This document shows positions 1-11,596 of a DNA stretch of 64,000 nt, one piece after another. Position numbers and translations under genes: made by a program. Location: positions 1,270,346 through 1,334,345 of the forward strand of contig NZ_CP045889.1 in assembly GCF_020541225.1 (NCBI RefSeq), read 5' to 3'. The DNA is from Candidatus Steffania adelgidicola (lineage in GTDB: Bacteria > Pseudomonadota > Gammaproteobacteria > Enterobacterales > Enterobacteriaceae). Position 1 is the first letter of the stretch. Every line of letters begins with the position of its first letter. The notes beneath the pieces are model-generated. The model saw nothing but the letters and a program-made list of their open reading frames with translations, made no database searches and was not told the origin of the DNA.

Positions 1-105
1 GTGATACTTAAACCAAGTTAGATCAGCAGAAAGATGCCAGGGCATGGCATTTTTCATTCCAATTACACGATCTATCGCTAAGGCAGCAATCAAGCTAATA
101 ATCAT
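1..105 (-). CDS. folA: Dihydrofolate reductase, N-terminal part (runs off left edge)
   Basis: Reduces dihydrofolate to tetrahydrofolate with NADPH in the cytoplasm. The first 35 codons are present and read [16 protein letters not shown], then a segment with [11 protein letters not shown]. This matches the start of enterobacterial FolA, including the PWxLxxDLxWFK block that carries the substrate-binding Trp and Asp. No stop or frameshift occurs in the visible part, but whether the rest is intact cannot be seen. I chose the ATG at 105 by homology; it has AAGG eight bases upstream. An in-frame ATG 36 bases further upstream would add 12 residues that the family lacks. In E. coli folA lies next to apaH; here the apaH block is more than 55 kb away, so the neighbourhood has been rearranged. 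Confidence 0.88.
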   Translation of the reverse strand, partial: MIISLIAALAIDRVIGMKNAMPWHLSADLTWFKYH

Positions 106-2034
106 AAAAAAAACCTTATCAGCAATAACTTTCTTCATATTCTAAAGAAAGAGAATAGGGCTGTCGATGTAGTTAAGTAAATTAATTTCACCCAGAGTAT
201 TACAACTGAAAAAATAATCTCTACATCACAAATGGATATCCTTCTTATTACATAGACATATTCACATATATATGTATACAAAATATTATCGGTTCTAAAC
301 AACTGTCTCGTACAAGTGATAGCCCTTAATGTTATAGTTACTTAGTAATGAGAGAGATGCTACTCTAGTAGCATTACTTAAGAGTCATCAAAAATATTTT
401 ATCTGTCCTTCCTTAATCAAGGCGCTCAACGCAGCGGTAGATAGACAATTATCGTGAATATAGAAAATGACCGCTCTAAGTATAAATATAATCCCTAGTA
501 TTTTAGCTGCTAGCTAAAATACAGCTCCAATTTATTAAAAATCACTATATTCAAATATCCTGGTAATGGAGAAACCAAACATGATCTTGCGCTATATCGG
601 GCATAGCTCTATATACACACTTATAACGCAACTTTCTTTAATATCAGCAAGTTCTTCGGGATCTATAATCAAAGTTCAGGAAATGCTCCTCTGTATCAGC
701 CAGATCAAGATCACTCTCCAATAAGGGCGATTCTCTAGAAGAGAGGATATTCTGTATCGATCATAATAAATACAGGCATTACAATTATCGTTTGTGATTG
801 ATCAAAATACAATCATGCTATTGGCATGATCATTACCATGCCTATGTTTCTAAACCATTCCATCATTTTTCCAACGAAATTGTTTAGCAACTCCTCATAA
901 TTCTGAATCTCTGCCACCCATCTTTCTCATAATTATATAAGATCAATGTATTAGCAGAAAAGAAGTAGAGAATTTATATGGGATCACGTACAACACATCA
1001 AAATCCTAGTATCCAACAGTATAAAAATAGATTTATATCTGCATATGGACGAGCTTCTATAAATAGCACATAGTCAACCCCCCCCATCCTTACACCAGAT
1101 TGCACATTTATCTCTTAATACAATCTTGAGGTCAAAACTGATAACTATTAGCGAGCGATATAATTATATGATATGTGAGATCTCACTATTGTTAATAAAT
1201 CTGAGCCATCCTCATATTTTCTATTAAAAAATACACCCTTAAAACAGTGATGAGATAAAGTATCATCAGATACCACATGAGATATCTTATTGTTTTTTTA
1301 AAAATGTCACTCTTGGTATATTTTATAGACGCTTATTATATTATTCAAGAATAATATATTTCTGGATTATGCTTGCATACTATTTCTACTATGAAAATAG
1401 TAGGTTATGTAGTGATCACTGAAACCATCAAGTTACTTACTATATTTTTACAAAAAACGTCGTATAGGATATGATTTAGAATGCGTAAAAACATCTTCCT
1501 ATAGATCATTTAGGGTACTGGACACACAATTGACACTGTGATGCTCCATTATTCATTTCTACTATTCTTGCACTTAGTCTCTACGTAAATAGTAATTCAT
1601 TCCTAATCAAGAAGTGATAGAGTGTAGAAATTAACTCAGAATAACAGCAGCATTCTTTAGAAGAGACTAACTTTTTTTAAAAATCAATCGCTAGAAGTTT
1701 CTCAGAAACTAATACGATAATTCTTAAAATCTTTATGTTTTTAATGTTTCTACATAGTTAATTAAAGGAATTGATAAACCTTAAACAATAGATGTAGACT
1801 TCTTTTACCTGATAACTTTACCTAGTTATGAACACTAATCAACATGATGTTTTATCATCGCTTGTAAAACGGGAAAGAAAAATGAATCTTATTATCTAAA
1901 CTAAATGAAGTATGAAACGTAAAAAGTTATCTTAGCCAACAACTTTTAATAAATGAGATCGTTTCCAGAGTAACCCCAAATATAGGGGAGCGTCGCTCAG
2001 ATAGTCTGGGCAGACTACGTCATCAGAGGATATT
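106..2034. other. Gene-free AT-rich decayed DNA
   Basis: I see no intact gene. The stretch is AT-rich, dense in stops and without long reading frames. It holds a run of eight C at about 1078-1085. Just before alaC there is a short hairpin (TAGTCTG-GG-CAGACTA, about 2001-2016). The segment probably represents old pseudogenes that have lost recognisable similarity. Confidence 0.6.
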
Positions 2035-3255
2035 ATGACTAAATTGGCTTCTCTACATCGCTTTACGCGCATTGAACGTCTCCCTCTCTATATTTTTAAT
2101 ATTACCGCAGAATTAAAAATGGCAGCACGGCGGCGTGGAGAGGATATCATCGATTTCAGTATGGGTAATCCTGATGGTCCGACACCATCACATATTGTGG
2201 AGAAGTTATGTACGGTAGCTCAGCGAAAAGATACCCATGGTTACTCTATATCTCGGGGTATTCCAAGTTTACGCCGTGCTTTTTCACACTGGTATGCAGA
2301 TCGCTATATGGTTGATATTGATCCGGAAAGCGAGGTGATTGTCACTATTGGCTCGAAGGAAGGGTTAGCGCATTTAATGCTTGCCACACTGGATTATGGG
2401 GATACCGTATTAGTACCAAACCCTAGCTATCCCATTCATATTTATGGTGCCGTAATTGCCGGTGCTCAAGTACGTTCTATTCCGCTACTTGAGGGAGTAG
2501 ATTTTTTCTATGAGTTAGAACGAGCAATTCGTGAAAGCGTTCCTACGCCAAAAATGATAATCCTCAGTTTTCCATCCAATCCAACTACTCAATGCGTAGA
2601 ACTGGATTTTTTTGAGAGGGTCATAGCTCTGGCAAGCCAATACAATATAATTGTAGTGCATGATTTAGCCTACGCCGATATTGTTTATGACGGCTGGAAG
2701 GCACCATCTATTTTGCAAGTCTCTGGCGCTAAAAAGATCGCAGTAGAATTTTTTACCTTATCAAAAAGCTATAACATGGCTGGTTGGCGTATCGGTTGTA
2801 TGGCAGGAAACTCCGTCATAGTTAACGCGCTAGCACGTATAAAAAGCTATCATGATTACGGTACTTTTACCCCGCTGCAAGTTGCGGCTATCGCTGCCTT
2901 GGAGGGAGACCAAGGATGCGTGCACAGTATCGCCGAGCAATATCGCCAACGACGAAATATGCTAGTAAAGGGATTACATGCAATAGACTGGATGGTGGGA
3001 ATCCCTAAAGCATCGATGTATGTCTGGGCTAAAATTCCTGATCATTATGCCGAAATGGGATCTTTGGAATTCGCCAAAAAGTTGCTGGCTGAGGCAAAAG
3101 TCTGTGTATCCCCTGGGATCGGGTTTGGCGATTATGGCGATACTCATGTACGTTTTGCATTAATTGAAAATCAAGAGCGAATACGGCAGGCAGTACGTGG
3201 CATAAAAGCTATGTTTTTGGCAGATGGCTTCTCTCATGGATCATCAGCGACATAA
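2035..3255 (+). CDS. alaC: Alanine-synthesising aminotransferase
   Basis: PLP-dependent class I aminotransferase of the AlaC (YfdZ) type, which makes alanine from pyruvate with glutamate as amino donor in the cytoplasm. It has 406 residues against about 412 in E. coli and is alignable end to end. Visible landmarks are DFSMGNPDG near residue 40, the SNPT segment at 181-184, the PLP-contacting Asp at 210 (VVHDLAYAD), the probable Schiff-base Lys at 244 (TLSKSYNMAGWR) and a C-terminal VRFALIEN substrate-carboxylate Arg. An AGAGGA Shine-Dalgarno precedes the ATG. It stands alone between two long gene-free stretches, so its retention points to selection for amino-acid supply. Other class I aminotransferases are alternatives, but the identity to AlaC is very high. 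Confidence 0.95.
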   Translation: MTKLASLHRFTRIERLPLYIFNITAELKMAARRRGEDIIDFSMGNPDGPTPSHIVEKLCTVAQRKDTHGYSISRGIPSLRRAFSHWYADRYMVDIDPESEVIVTIGSKEGLAHLMLATLDYGDTVLVPNPSYPIHIYGAVIAGAQVRSIPLLEGVDFFYELERAIRESVPTPKMIILSFPSNPTTQCVELDFFERVIALASQYNIIVVHDLAYADIVYDGWKAPSILQVSGAKKIAVEFFTLSKSYNMAGWRIGCMAGNSVIVNALARIKSYHDYGTFTPLQVAAIAALEGDQGCVHSIAEQYRQRRNMLVKGLHAIDWMVGIPKASMYVWAKIPDHYAEMGSLEFAKKLLAEAKVCVSPGIGFGDYGDTHVRFALIENQERIRQAVRGIKAMFLADGFSHGSSAT

Positions 3256-6200
3256 TTCCATCACCGTAGTGCATTGATTAACTCCAGAGCTCACGAGGTT
3301 CATTAGTGACATAGCAGATTTAATCTATGTTGATTTATGATTCTTCCTATCATCCCAATTTAGATGATTATCTGTTTTGTTCCTGTTTACACTTACAACC
3401 CCTTCCCGATATAGAAGGGAATGTAAGGAATAAATAGACACCTTACTATATCTTAAGTTTAGTATGTAGACCAATAAAAAGGGATTTCCGTCAAAATAAA
3501 GTTATTAAATATTTCTGATTTTTGATTGTATTGAAATCTAAAATATATAAGCGTCTACTACAATAGACGCTGAATATTGTTCATGACACCTTAATGTTTT
3601 TACATAATTAAAAATATTTAATACGGATCTTCTAAGTTTTATTCTCTTTTTTTTGTAAAAAAATATTTAACTTTGCTACTCACCCTTTCATTACAAATCC
3701 ATTCGTTGTTATATAGTATATTTTATATATTTCATATAAAATAGGAACACTTCATCCATTTTGATACGAATGGATACAAGGACGGTTCTGACCAATCATA
3801 TCATTCAGTAAAAACTGATCACAGTTATATCACTATTTAAGCTTACATTTTATAGACCTAAAAGACGATATTTCAATTCCTTACCTCTTGCTTTTAATAT
3901 CTAGAGATGCCCACTTATACTGCTCAAAAGTATTATCTTTTACGATTTTAAAAAGATAAATTCAGCGAACCTATAACGCTGGGGGGGGTCGGTATGTACC
4001 AGTATGTCGCATCCTAAACATGCAATTTTTATCTAACGATACTTATTACCTAGCAATGAAAGAACATGAACAAATTTCTTTCTATAAAAAAAACGCTAAT
4101 AAGAGATTTTTCTATTCAAGAAATAAAATGTATTCTAAATGATATAATCAATATGCAGTGGCTGAACTACATCTCACTTAAAATTATCCCATTAATTATG
4201 CAATTTCAATCAACAGAGAGTAAAATGACAACATCAAGCATAAAAAAACTACGAATCTGGTTAATTTTTTACTCCATGAAGCATATATCTTTTAAATATC
4301 TATAAAAATATTAGGAAACAATATTCTAGCATTAATATCAGATACACTATTTAAGATACTTGCATTTACTTTTAAATAATACAAACTACCATCCATTCAC
4401 AAGGTTCTTTACTTAATCTAAATCAATTATTTACTATTGCAATTTATCCAAAATTAATATTACTCTTCCCAAGAGTAGATATACTTTTGTCTTCAAAAAA
4501 TATTATTTTCATATACACAACAATACGGTACTTGACCAATATATCCAATACACGAACCGCATAGTATGCCAATACTACTAGACGCATGAAAGTTCTTCTA
4601 AAAACCACTTCTAGACTAATATCAATTTCAAATTGATATAACATGAAGAGATAAATCTTCACTATTAAGAATAGTACCAAATGTAGATTTATGATAACAA
4701 ATAAAAGATTGCTATATTATTTAAAGCTGAATGACTAAAAACAACTTCAAGAAAAGCTTAGATAAATAACTTTATGAACGTTAATTTATACCTGCTTATA
4801 TGTCATTAAGCATTTCACTATAAAGACAATTGAGTAAAAAGATTGATATTATCAACTGGTGATCTTCTCTTCATGTATGCTGGATTTCCATCCTGTCTTA
4901 TGATAACGGATAATTTAGTTTTAAAAACCAAATAGTACGATTAAAATCATGAATTCACTCATGAAAGAAAATTAATTCCCATCGCAACATCATCTGATTA
5001 CTAATTTAAATCTATTAAGAAAACAAATTAATCCGCTGTACCATGGTAATTTAAGAAGTGCGGGGTATTGCAATATTTTTTTCTCACTTAAAACAAGGTT
5101 ACATCTATTCAGGGCTTATATCATATTAATGTACAATTTTATTGGTATATAATAAAATGATTAACGGTTTTGTCTGGACAGTATGGATTTTATAATCCAT
5201 AACCAACTTTCTAATTAACCTTAGAATATATTAACTAAATCATACAATAACAATCAGTCAATACTGATAATTGCATTACTAGTGGCATGCTGTGTTATGT
5301 ATGATGGATTTTGATCATAAAACAAAACAGATAAAACCATGCACATTTTTATTATATAAAACATTAATATAAATATCTAAGACTAACATTACCACTCTTC
5401 TTAATTAACATATTACTGTTTTTGATTATTAGTTTACAACTATACTTTATTATTACTGACTGTATCTTATTGCCACATTGCTGCCAATACTACTCTTGCT
5501 CTTAATATTAAAACATATGAATACGATTGAACCTAATATTAAAATATCCAAAGTTATAATTATTTTTGGAATCAGGAGTACACACCATCATCTTCGACTT
5601 TCTTAAAGACAGAGCAATATCTTTCGCATGCCAGATCTTTCCTATTGCTCATTGTAGTAAAAAGGAAATCTTATTATATTTCTAAATGACTTCGTATTAA
5701 TTATATAAATATGTAATCTATTTGATAAATACGCTCTTGATTTAGTGAATAATGCGTATTTTCAGAACTATGATTATAATCATAATTCACTATATGCTAT
5801 ATAGTCGGTATAAAGTAAAAATAATAAGTTAATAAATTGATTTATAAAAAACACGAAACCTGTTATTTTATTTAAAATATTTCTTTGGATAATACTTGTT
5901 AAAATGTGAATAATTACTATAATTAATATTAGTGTTACTCAACTAAAAATAAGTGCTATAAAGATTAAAAATATCTTCATTGGATTGGATCGATATTTTG
6001 TTCTGGACATATTAGAATCAGTATCAGTGTTTTTTTTCCGTAATTAAATAACGGAATATTCACACTTTCACTTATAATGTTTTGATTCTAATTGATAAAA
6101 TCATATTATTAAAATAATGACAGATAGGATATTATTTATGTTGAATAATATAACAGTGTTTAGATTATTACCATACATCAGTCTTTTATCCACTTCTATA

Positions 6201-8004
6201 AAATTTTATTTGGTTACCATGATTCAAGAAAAAAACATCATGAAAAGTATTGATTGAGTAAAAAAAGAAACATTTTTAAACACTAAAAGATAGTCTATAT
6301 ATATCTTATGATGATTTTTTAGTACCCGAGATAAATTTATAGCATAGAAATGCTAAAAATTGCATACAAGACTTGTCTATTAACGACACTTTTGGTGTGA
6401 GAACATGGATAAGAATTTATCTAATAAACACGAAATATAAAAAACATTTATAAATTTCATTATACATATATACAATGATGAATATTTTAATTCAAATAAC
6501 TATTTTTAATCTTCGAAAAATTTACGATACAATCTGACTTGTGTTTATTTGTTTAAAGAATAACCGCTACTCTCCCTACGAAAACAAGGATTCCATCCTG
6601 GTTAGGAACCTCTAGAGAAAAAATTCACATCAGATACCTAGAAAGTCATTCAGAAGGGAAAAATTTCTTTTTTAAATCAAAACAACGTTATGAAAAAATG
6701 TTGGTTTTATCTATCAATAATAATATCTGTCATTTGATTTTTCACACCATAACCTTTTTACTATGTATCATTGGATCATATGGCGCTCTCATGATACTAG
6801 AACTAGATATAGGTATCGTTACTAGTTTAAAGTTCAGCTCTGAGCTTAGATAAAAGTGCTGCTTACTACTCACGTGAAGAGTTAAACCAACATGGCATAT
6901 CCCCAAATTATATCTCTAATGCCTGCTACCGTGTCGATTCAAAAGACTACACGACCAGGGGTCGAATACAATACTTCCTATTTAATCTGTAGCCAATATC
7001 TCTAATGACTATTTATCCCGCATTGAAAGTGAATAACAAGGAATTTATAACTTTATTTTACGCTATCCATGCCTCGTTGCATGGTGGCATCAATTGAATG
7101 AATGATACATAGATAAACCTCTTATTTCTAAGCGAAAAACCTTACGATTAAACTACAGAGTGGTAAATAAACTCTATCATCTAATCATGAGGAATTTCTA
7201 TAACGTTAAAGCTTCATTATTTAAAAACTCGATACCATTACTTCGGTAATTTATACACATCAAGATATTGAGATGATTTATGCCTTACCCTCAATCAATA
7301 TCCATATTCCGATTTAACTTCATCAGGTGTACTCGATAACGACAAACCTAAAAAGGTAACATGAAGATCGAGTGCGGGTAGAAAAGGTATGCCTGATAAT
7401 TTTAAAGCTGACATTAATGCTAGGATTAGGATGCCCCCTAACATATTAGGAAACGAGAGAAAAATACAGAACTTATTGTTATCAATTTTATTATTCACCA
7501 TCAGGGTACAGAAAAATCTATTTTGATATCTAACATGTTATCGCTAGATAACATGAATTTTCTTACCTATAAATTGATAACTCCATAATATATAAAATTT
7601 TCCAGTAGTACTTTACCAAAAGTCACTAACGGAGAAACTTATCATATCCTTACTATTATACAATATATAAATCTTGCTTCTTCCTTTGTGGATATAGCGA
7701 ATACTAACTGCCAATATATTAAGATTTCTGACTTAATTACATAGCTAGTGACCCTTCATCCGCATCCGTCTTACTTATCACGAATAGAACCTCTAAAAAT
7801 GATCACGTACTAACAAATAACAAAATTTCTGCTTTTTCTCATCGTCAATACACATCCACAACAGCATTGTTATAACAACTAAAAAATAACACAGCGTGGA
7901 TCTGAAGCTTCCAATACCACCTTGTATGAATTTTAAGTATTCTGGAAAACATTCGTTAAATTTAACATTTGCATCAGCGCAAATATAACCACAAGGACTT
8001 CTCT
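3256..8004. other. Long gene-free decayed region upstream of trpD
   Basis: There are 4.7 kb without an intact gene, where a complete trp operon would carry trpE and trpG; I could recognise neither, even as fragments. A hairpin (AGCGTCTA/TAGACGCT, 3550-3571) lies about 300 bases after alaC. An eight-G run lies near 3980-3987. The plus-strand segment around 6840-7030 is richer in GC and reads like protein in one frame (SREELNQHGISPNYISN), so it is probably a decayed gene I cannot name. The short frames at 4066-4305, 4444-4680 and 7295-7501 look like chance frames in AT-rich DNA. Confidence 0.6.
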
Positions 8005-9003
8005 ATGCAAACAATTCTGGAACATCTTTATGTTGGGGGACGTATGAACCGTGAGACAAGCCAGCAGCTATTCGAAGGCATTATTCAAGGACAGTTAGCC
8101 CCCGAACAACTAGCAGCTGTGCTTATTAGTATGAAAGTACGCGGAGAACACCCCGAGGAGATCGCCGGCGCCACATCAGCCCTACTAGCCCACGCCAGCT
8201 CATTTCCTCGTCCTGATTATCTATTTGCAGATATAGTCGGAACAGGTGGTGACAGCAGCAATAGTATTAACATCTCCACTGCTAGCGCCATCGTTAGTGC
8301 CAGCTGCGGTGCACATATAGCTAAGCATGGGAATGGGGGTGTGTCTAGCTGTTCAGGTTCCGCAGACCTTCTTACAGCTTTCGGGATTCGCACGAATATG
8401 CCGGCAGAAATTTCACGTCAGGCACTGGATGAACTGGGGATATGTTTTTTATTCGCTCCACAATATAATTCCGGTTTGCGTTACACCATGCCAGTACGTA
8501 AACTATTAAAAACACGTACTATTTTCAATATACTTGGTCCTTTGCTTAATCCTGCCCGACCACCATTAGCTCTAATTGGCGTTTATAGTCCGCAACTAGT
8601 CTTGCCAATTGCAAAAACCCTACAGATGCTGGATTATCATCGCGCTGCAGTAGTACACAGCGGTGGAATGGATGAGGTAGCGCTGCACGCTCCGACGCAG
8701 GTAGCGGAGTTGCGAGAAGGGATGATTGACAGTTACACCCTGAACGCAGCGGATTTTGGCCTATTAACTCAATCAGCAGACGCTCTCCGTGGAGGATCCC
8801 CAGAAGAAAATCGTGACATTTTAAAATGTTTATTACAAGGTAATGGTAAGTACGCGCATGCAGCTGTCGTCGCTGCTAACGTTGCCTTGCTACTCAAATT
8901 GTTCGGGCATGAAAATCTGCGTGATAATACCCATCGGGCACTACATGAAATTCATAGCGGCTCTCCTTATTTGGGCATGTTAGCTTTAGCAGAAAAAGGA
9001 TAA
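8005..9003 (+). CDS. trpD: Anthranilate phosphoribosyltransferase
   Basis: Transfers phosphoribose from PRPP to anthranilate, the second committed step to tryptophan. It has 332 residues and is a stand-alone TrpD, as in Serratia and Yersinia, not the TrpG-TrpD fusion of E. coli. The PRPP-binding DIVGTGGD is at about 76-83 and KHGN at 107-110; the C-terminal GGTPEENRD-like block is [10 protein letters not shown] start at the ATG at 8005 (AAGGA upstream, family-like MQTILEHLY), not at the in-frame ATG at 7969. Odd: after KHGN the usual Arg-Ser is Gly-Gly (111-112), and the Lys of SSKSG is Cys (116). It is first gene of the trpD-CF-B-A operon, 5 bp before trpCF. No trp leader or attenuator is visible upstream. 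Confidence 0.96.
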   Translation: MQTILEHLYVGGRMNRETSQQLFEGIIQGQLAPEQLAAVLISMKVRGEHPEEIAGATSALLAHASSFPRPDYLFADIVGTGGDSSNSINISTASAIVSASCGAHIAKHGNGGVSSCSGSADLLTAFGIRTNMPAEISRQALDELGICFLFAPQYNSGLRYTMPVRKLLKTRTIFNILGPLLNPARPPLALIGVYSPQLVLPIAKTLQMLDYHRAAVVHSGGMDEVALHAPTQVAELREGMIDSYTLNAADFGLLTQSADALRGGSPEENRDILKCLLQGNGKYAHAAVVAANVALLLKLFGHENLRDNTHRALHEIHSGSPYLGMLALAEKG

Positions 9004-9008
9004 ACACA

Positions 9009-10367
9009 ATGCAGGAAACGATACTGGCGCAAATTGTCGCAGACAAATATAAATGGGTAGCTGAGCATAAACAATTATATCCGCTAGAGAGTTTTTATCA
9101 TCAGATTCATCCTAGCACGCGTAGTTTTTATGAAGCACTATCCTGTTCTCATACAGCATTTATTCTAGAATGCAAAAAAGCGTCACCTTCCCAAGGTCTA
9201 ATCCGAAATGAATTTGACCCTATCGCTATTGCGGGAATTTACCGACAATATGCCGATGTAATGTCGGTATTAACTGACGAAAAATACTTCCAGGGTAACT
9301 TTAATTTCTTATATCAGGTGAGCCACTCAGTGAGTCACCCCATATTATGTAAAGATTTTATCATCGATCCCTGGCAAATCTATCTAGCACGTTTATATCA
9401 AGCAGATGCTATTCTGCTGATGTTATCTATTCTTGATGACAATACTTACTGTGAACTGGCAGCAGTAGCGAAGAGTCTGAAAATGGGAGTGTTAACCGAA
9501 GTTATTAGCGATGAAGAGCGTGAACGAGCGATTACCTTACAGGCGAAGGTAGTAGGCATTAACAATCGTGATTTGCGCAATCTATCTATTGACTTGAATC
9601 GCACACGCACCTTGGGTCTAGGACTACCCAAAGGGGTTAAAGTTATCAGCGAATCTGGAATCCATCATTATTCCCAGATTCGTGAACTGAGTCAGTATGC
9701 TACTGGGTTCTTAATTGGCAGTTCACTAATGGCCGAACCTGACTTAACGATAGCAGTACGACGGGTGCTACTTGGAGAAAACAAAGTGTGCGGGCTAACC
9801 CGAGCTGTAGATGCCCATGCCGCTATGGAGGCTGGCGCAATTTATGGCGGGCTTATTTTTATTCCCGGCTCCCCAAGATATGTGAATGCAGAAACTGCCC
9901 GTATTGTGGTAACTGGCGCCTCACTCCGCTATGTTGGCGTATTTCTCGATGCGGAAGTAAGCCATGTAGCCACGACAGCCGAAGCGCTTTCACTGGCAGC
10001 GGTACAGCTACACGGCCACGAAGATCAGACTTATATTAACGCACTACAGCACGCTCTTCCATCTAATTGTCAAATTTGGAAAGCAGTAGATGTACGATAT
10101 AATCTACCTCTGCGTAATTTAGCCCACGTCGTGCGGTACGTTCTTGATAACGGCGGAGGAAGCGGTACGACTTTTGATTGGACGCTATTACATGGGACAA
10201 GATTAGATAACGTGATATTAGCAGGTGGGCTTTCACCTGACAACTGCAGAGCTGCAGCCCGTCTTGGCTGCGCTGGACTAGATTTTAACTCTGGCGTAGA
10301 AAGTGCACCGGGTCTTAAAGACCATCATAAACTAACCAAGGCATTTCAAATGCTACGCGCCTATTAA
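9009..10367 (+). CDS. trpC: Bifunctional indole-3-glycerol phosphate synthase / phosphoribosylanthranilate isomerase
   Basis: A TrpC-TrpF fusion of 452 residues (E. coli 453) that catalyses Amadori isomerisation of phosphoribosylanthranilate and ring closure to indole-glycerol phosphate. The N-terminal barrel shows ILECKKASPSQG (52-63) with the catalytic Lys region, INNRDL and SESGI. The C-terminal barrel begins near 257 with KVCGLTR, whose Cys (261) is the isomerase general base. It ends with the DFNSGVE phosphate-binding segment after HGTRLDNVILAGGLSP. Both active sites look complete. Five bases separate it from trpD and 35 from trpB, so it is cotranscribed with them. Confidence 0.97.
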   Translation: MQETILAQIVADKYKWVAEHKQLYPLESFYHQIHPSTRSFYEALSCSHTAFILECKKASPSQGLIRNEFDPIAIAGIYRQYADVMSVLTDEKYFQGNFNFLYQVSHSVSHPILCKDFIIDPWQIYLARLYQADAILLMLSILDDNTYCELAAVAKSLKMGVLTEVISDEERERAITLQAKVVGINNRDLRNLSIDLNRTRTLGLGLPKGVKVISESGIHHYSQIRELSQYATGFLIGSSLMAEPDLTIAVRRVLLGENKVCGLTRAVDAHAAMEAGAIYGGLIFIPGSPRYVNAETARIVVTGASLRYVGVFLDAEVSHVATTAEALSLAAVQLHGHEDQTYINALQHALPSNCQIWKAVDVRYNLPLRNLAHVVRYVLDNGGGSGTTFDWTLLHGTRLDNVILAGGLSPDNCRAAARLGCAGLDFNSGVESAPGLKDHHKLTKAFQMLRAY

Positions 10368-10402
10368 TATTCAGTCTGACACTGTCAGTAAGAGAATAAA
10401 CC

Positions 10403-11596
10403 ATGACACGACTCGATCCTTATTTTGGGGAATTTGGCGGCATGTACGTGCCAGAAATTCTAATGCCTCCACTGCTTCAGTTAGAAGATGCCTTCATCAG
10501 TGCCCAGGGCGATCCGACTTTTCATTCTGAATTCCATAACCTACTAATCCATTATGCCGGCCGTCCAACGCCCTTGACGCTGTGCCGAAACTTAACTATC
10601 GGTACTCGAACAAAACTATATCTAAAACGTGAAGATTTACTGCACGGCGGTGCCCACAAAACCAACCAAGTATTAGGCCAAGCGATACTGGCAAAACGTA
10701 TGGGAAAAACCGAAATCATCGCAGAAACCGGCGCGGGTCAGCATGGAGTTGCTTCAGCCCTGTCTTGCGCACTACTGGGATTGAAATGTCGTATTTATAT
10801 GGGTGCTAAAGATATGGAACGGCAATCTCCAAACGTCTTTCGCATGCGGTTAATGGGGGCTGAAGTTATTCCAGTACATAGCGGTTCTTCTACGCTGAAA
10901 GACGCCTGCAATGAAGCCTTGCGAGATTGGTCTAGCACTTATTCCCGCGCCCACTATATGCTCGGTACTGCTGCTGGTCCACATCCATTCCCAACTATCG
11001 TACGCGAATTTCAGCGTATAATAGGCCAGGAGACACGCGAACAAATTCATGAGCATGAGCAGCGGCTGCCAGATGCGGTGATAGCTTGCGTTGGCGGAGG
11101 TTCTAATGCTATTGGTATCTTTGCGGATTTCATTGATGAACCCAGCGTTCGCCTGATAGGCGTCGAGCCGGGGGGATTGGGTATTAAAACTGGCCAGCAT
11201 GGTGCATCACTTAAACATGGTCGCACAGGTATCTACTTCGGTATGAAATCGCCCATAATGCAGTCTGAAGAGGGGCAAATTGAAGAGTCCTACTCCATCT
11301 CTGCCGGCTTGGATTTTCCCTCGGTAGGGCCGCAGCATGCTTATCTCGAACACATCGGGCGTGCTGAGTACGTATCAGCAACCGATGAAGAAGCACTAAA
11401 CGCCTTTAGGCGGCTCTCTCGCCATGAGGGAATCATCCCGGCATTAGAATCATCTCACGCGCTAGCTCACGCTCTTCGTATGATTCAAGCAGCGCCGGAG
11501 TATAAGGAACAGATCCTGGTGGTGAACTTGTCTGGCCGGGGCGATAAAGATATTTTTACCGTTCATGATATTCTATCAACACGAGGAGAAATTTGA
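10403..11596 (+). CDS. trpB: Tryptophan synthase beta chain
   Basis: PLP enzyme that condenses indole with serine to give tryptophan, as the beta subunit of the alpha2-beta2 complex with TrpA. It has 397 residues, the same as E. coli. The Schiff-base Lys is at 86 within [13 protein letters not shown], the indole-gating ETGAGQHG follows at about 109-116, and the phosphate-binding GGGSNA comes later. The C-terminal NLSGRGDKD is intact. Its stop overlaps the trpA start by one base (TGATG), so translation is coupled and subunit stoichiometry probably kept. There is no sign of decay. Confidence 0.98.
   Translation: MTRLDPYFGEFGGMYVPEILMPPLLQLEDAFISAQGDPTFHSEFHNLLIHYAGRPTPLTLCRNLTIGTRTKLYLKREDLLHGGAHKTNQVLGQAILAKRMGKTEIIAETGAGQHGVASALSCALLGLKCRIYMGAKDMERQSPNVFRMRLMGAEVIPVHSGSSTLKDACNEALRDWSSTYSRAHYMLGTAAGPHPFPTIVREFQRIIGQETREQIHEHEQRLPDAVIACVGGGSNAIGIFADFIDEPSVRLIGVEPGGLGIKTGQHGASLKHGRTGIYFGMKSPIMQSEEGQIEESYSISAGLDFPSVGPQHAYLEHIGRAEYVSATDEEALNAFRRLSRHEGIIPALESSHALAHALRMIQAAPEYKEQILVVNLSGRGDKDIFTVHDILSTRGEI

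Noticed and set aside
4066..4305. 79-codon plus-strand frame
   Set aside because: Low-complexity AT-rich translation, no family match by eye and surrounded by decayed sequence.
7969..8004. N-terminal extension of TrpD from the ATG at 7969
   Set aside because: The 12 added residues do not belong to the family, and the ATG at 8005 has a Shine-Dalgarno and matches the normal start.
3256..8004. Remnants of trpE or trpG upstream of trpD
   Set aside because: I looked for glutaminase motifs (such as GICLGHQ) and the TrpE C-terminal motifs and found nothing convincing.
10850..11200. 116-codon minus-strand frame inside trpB
   Set aside because: It is the antisense shadow of a well-conserved gene and has no family features or ribosome site.
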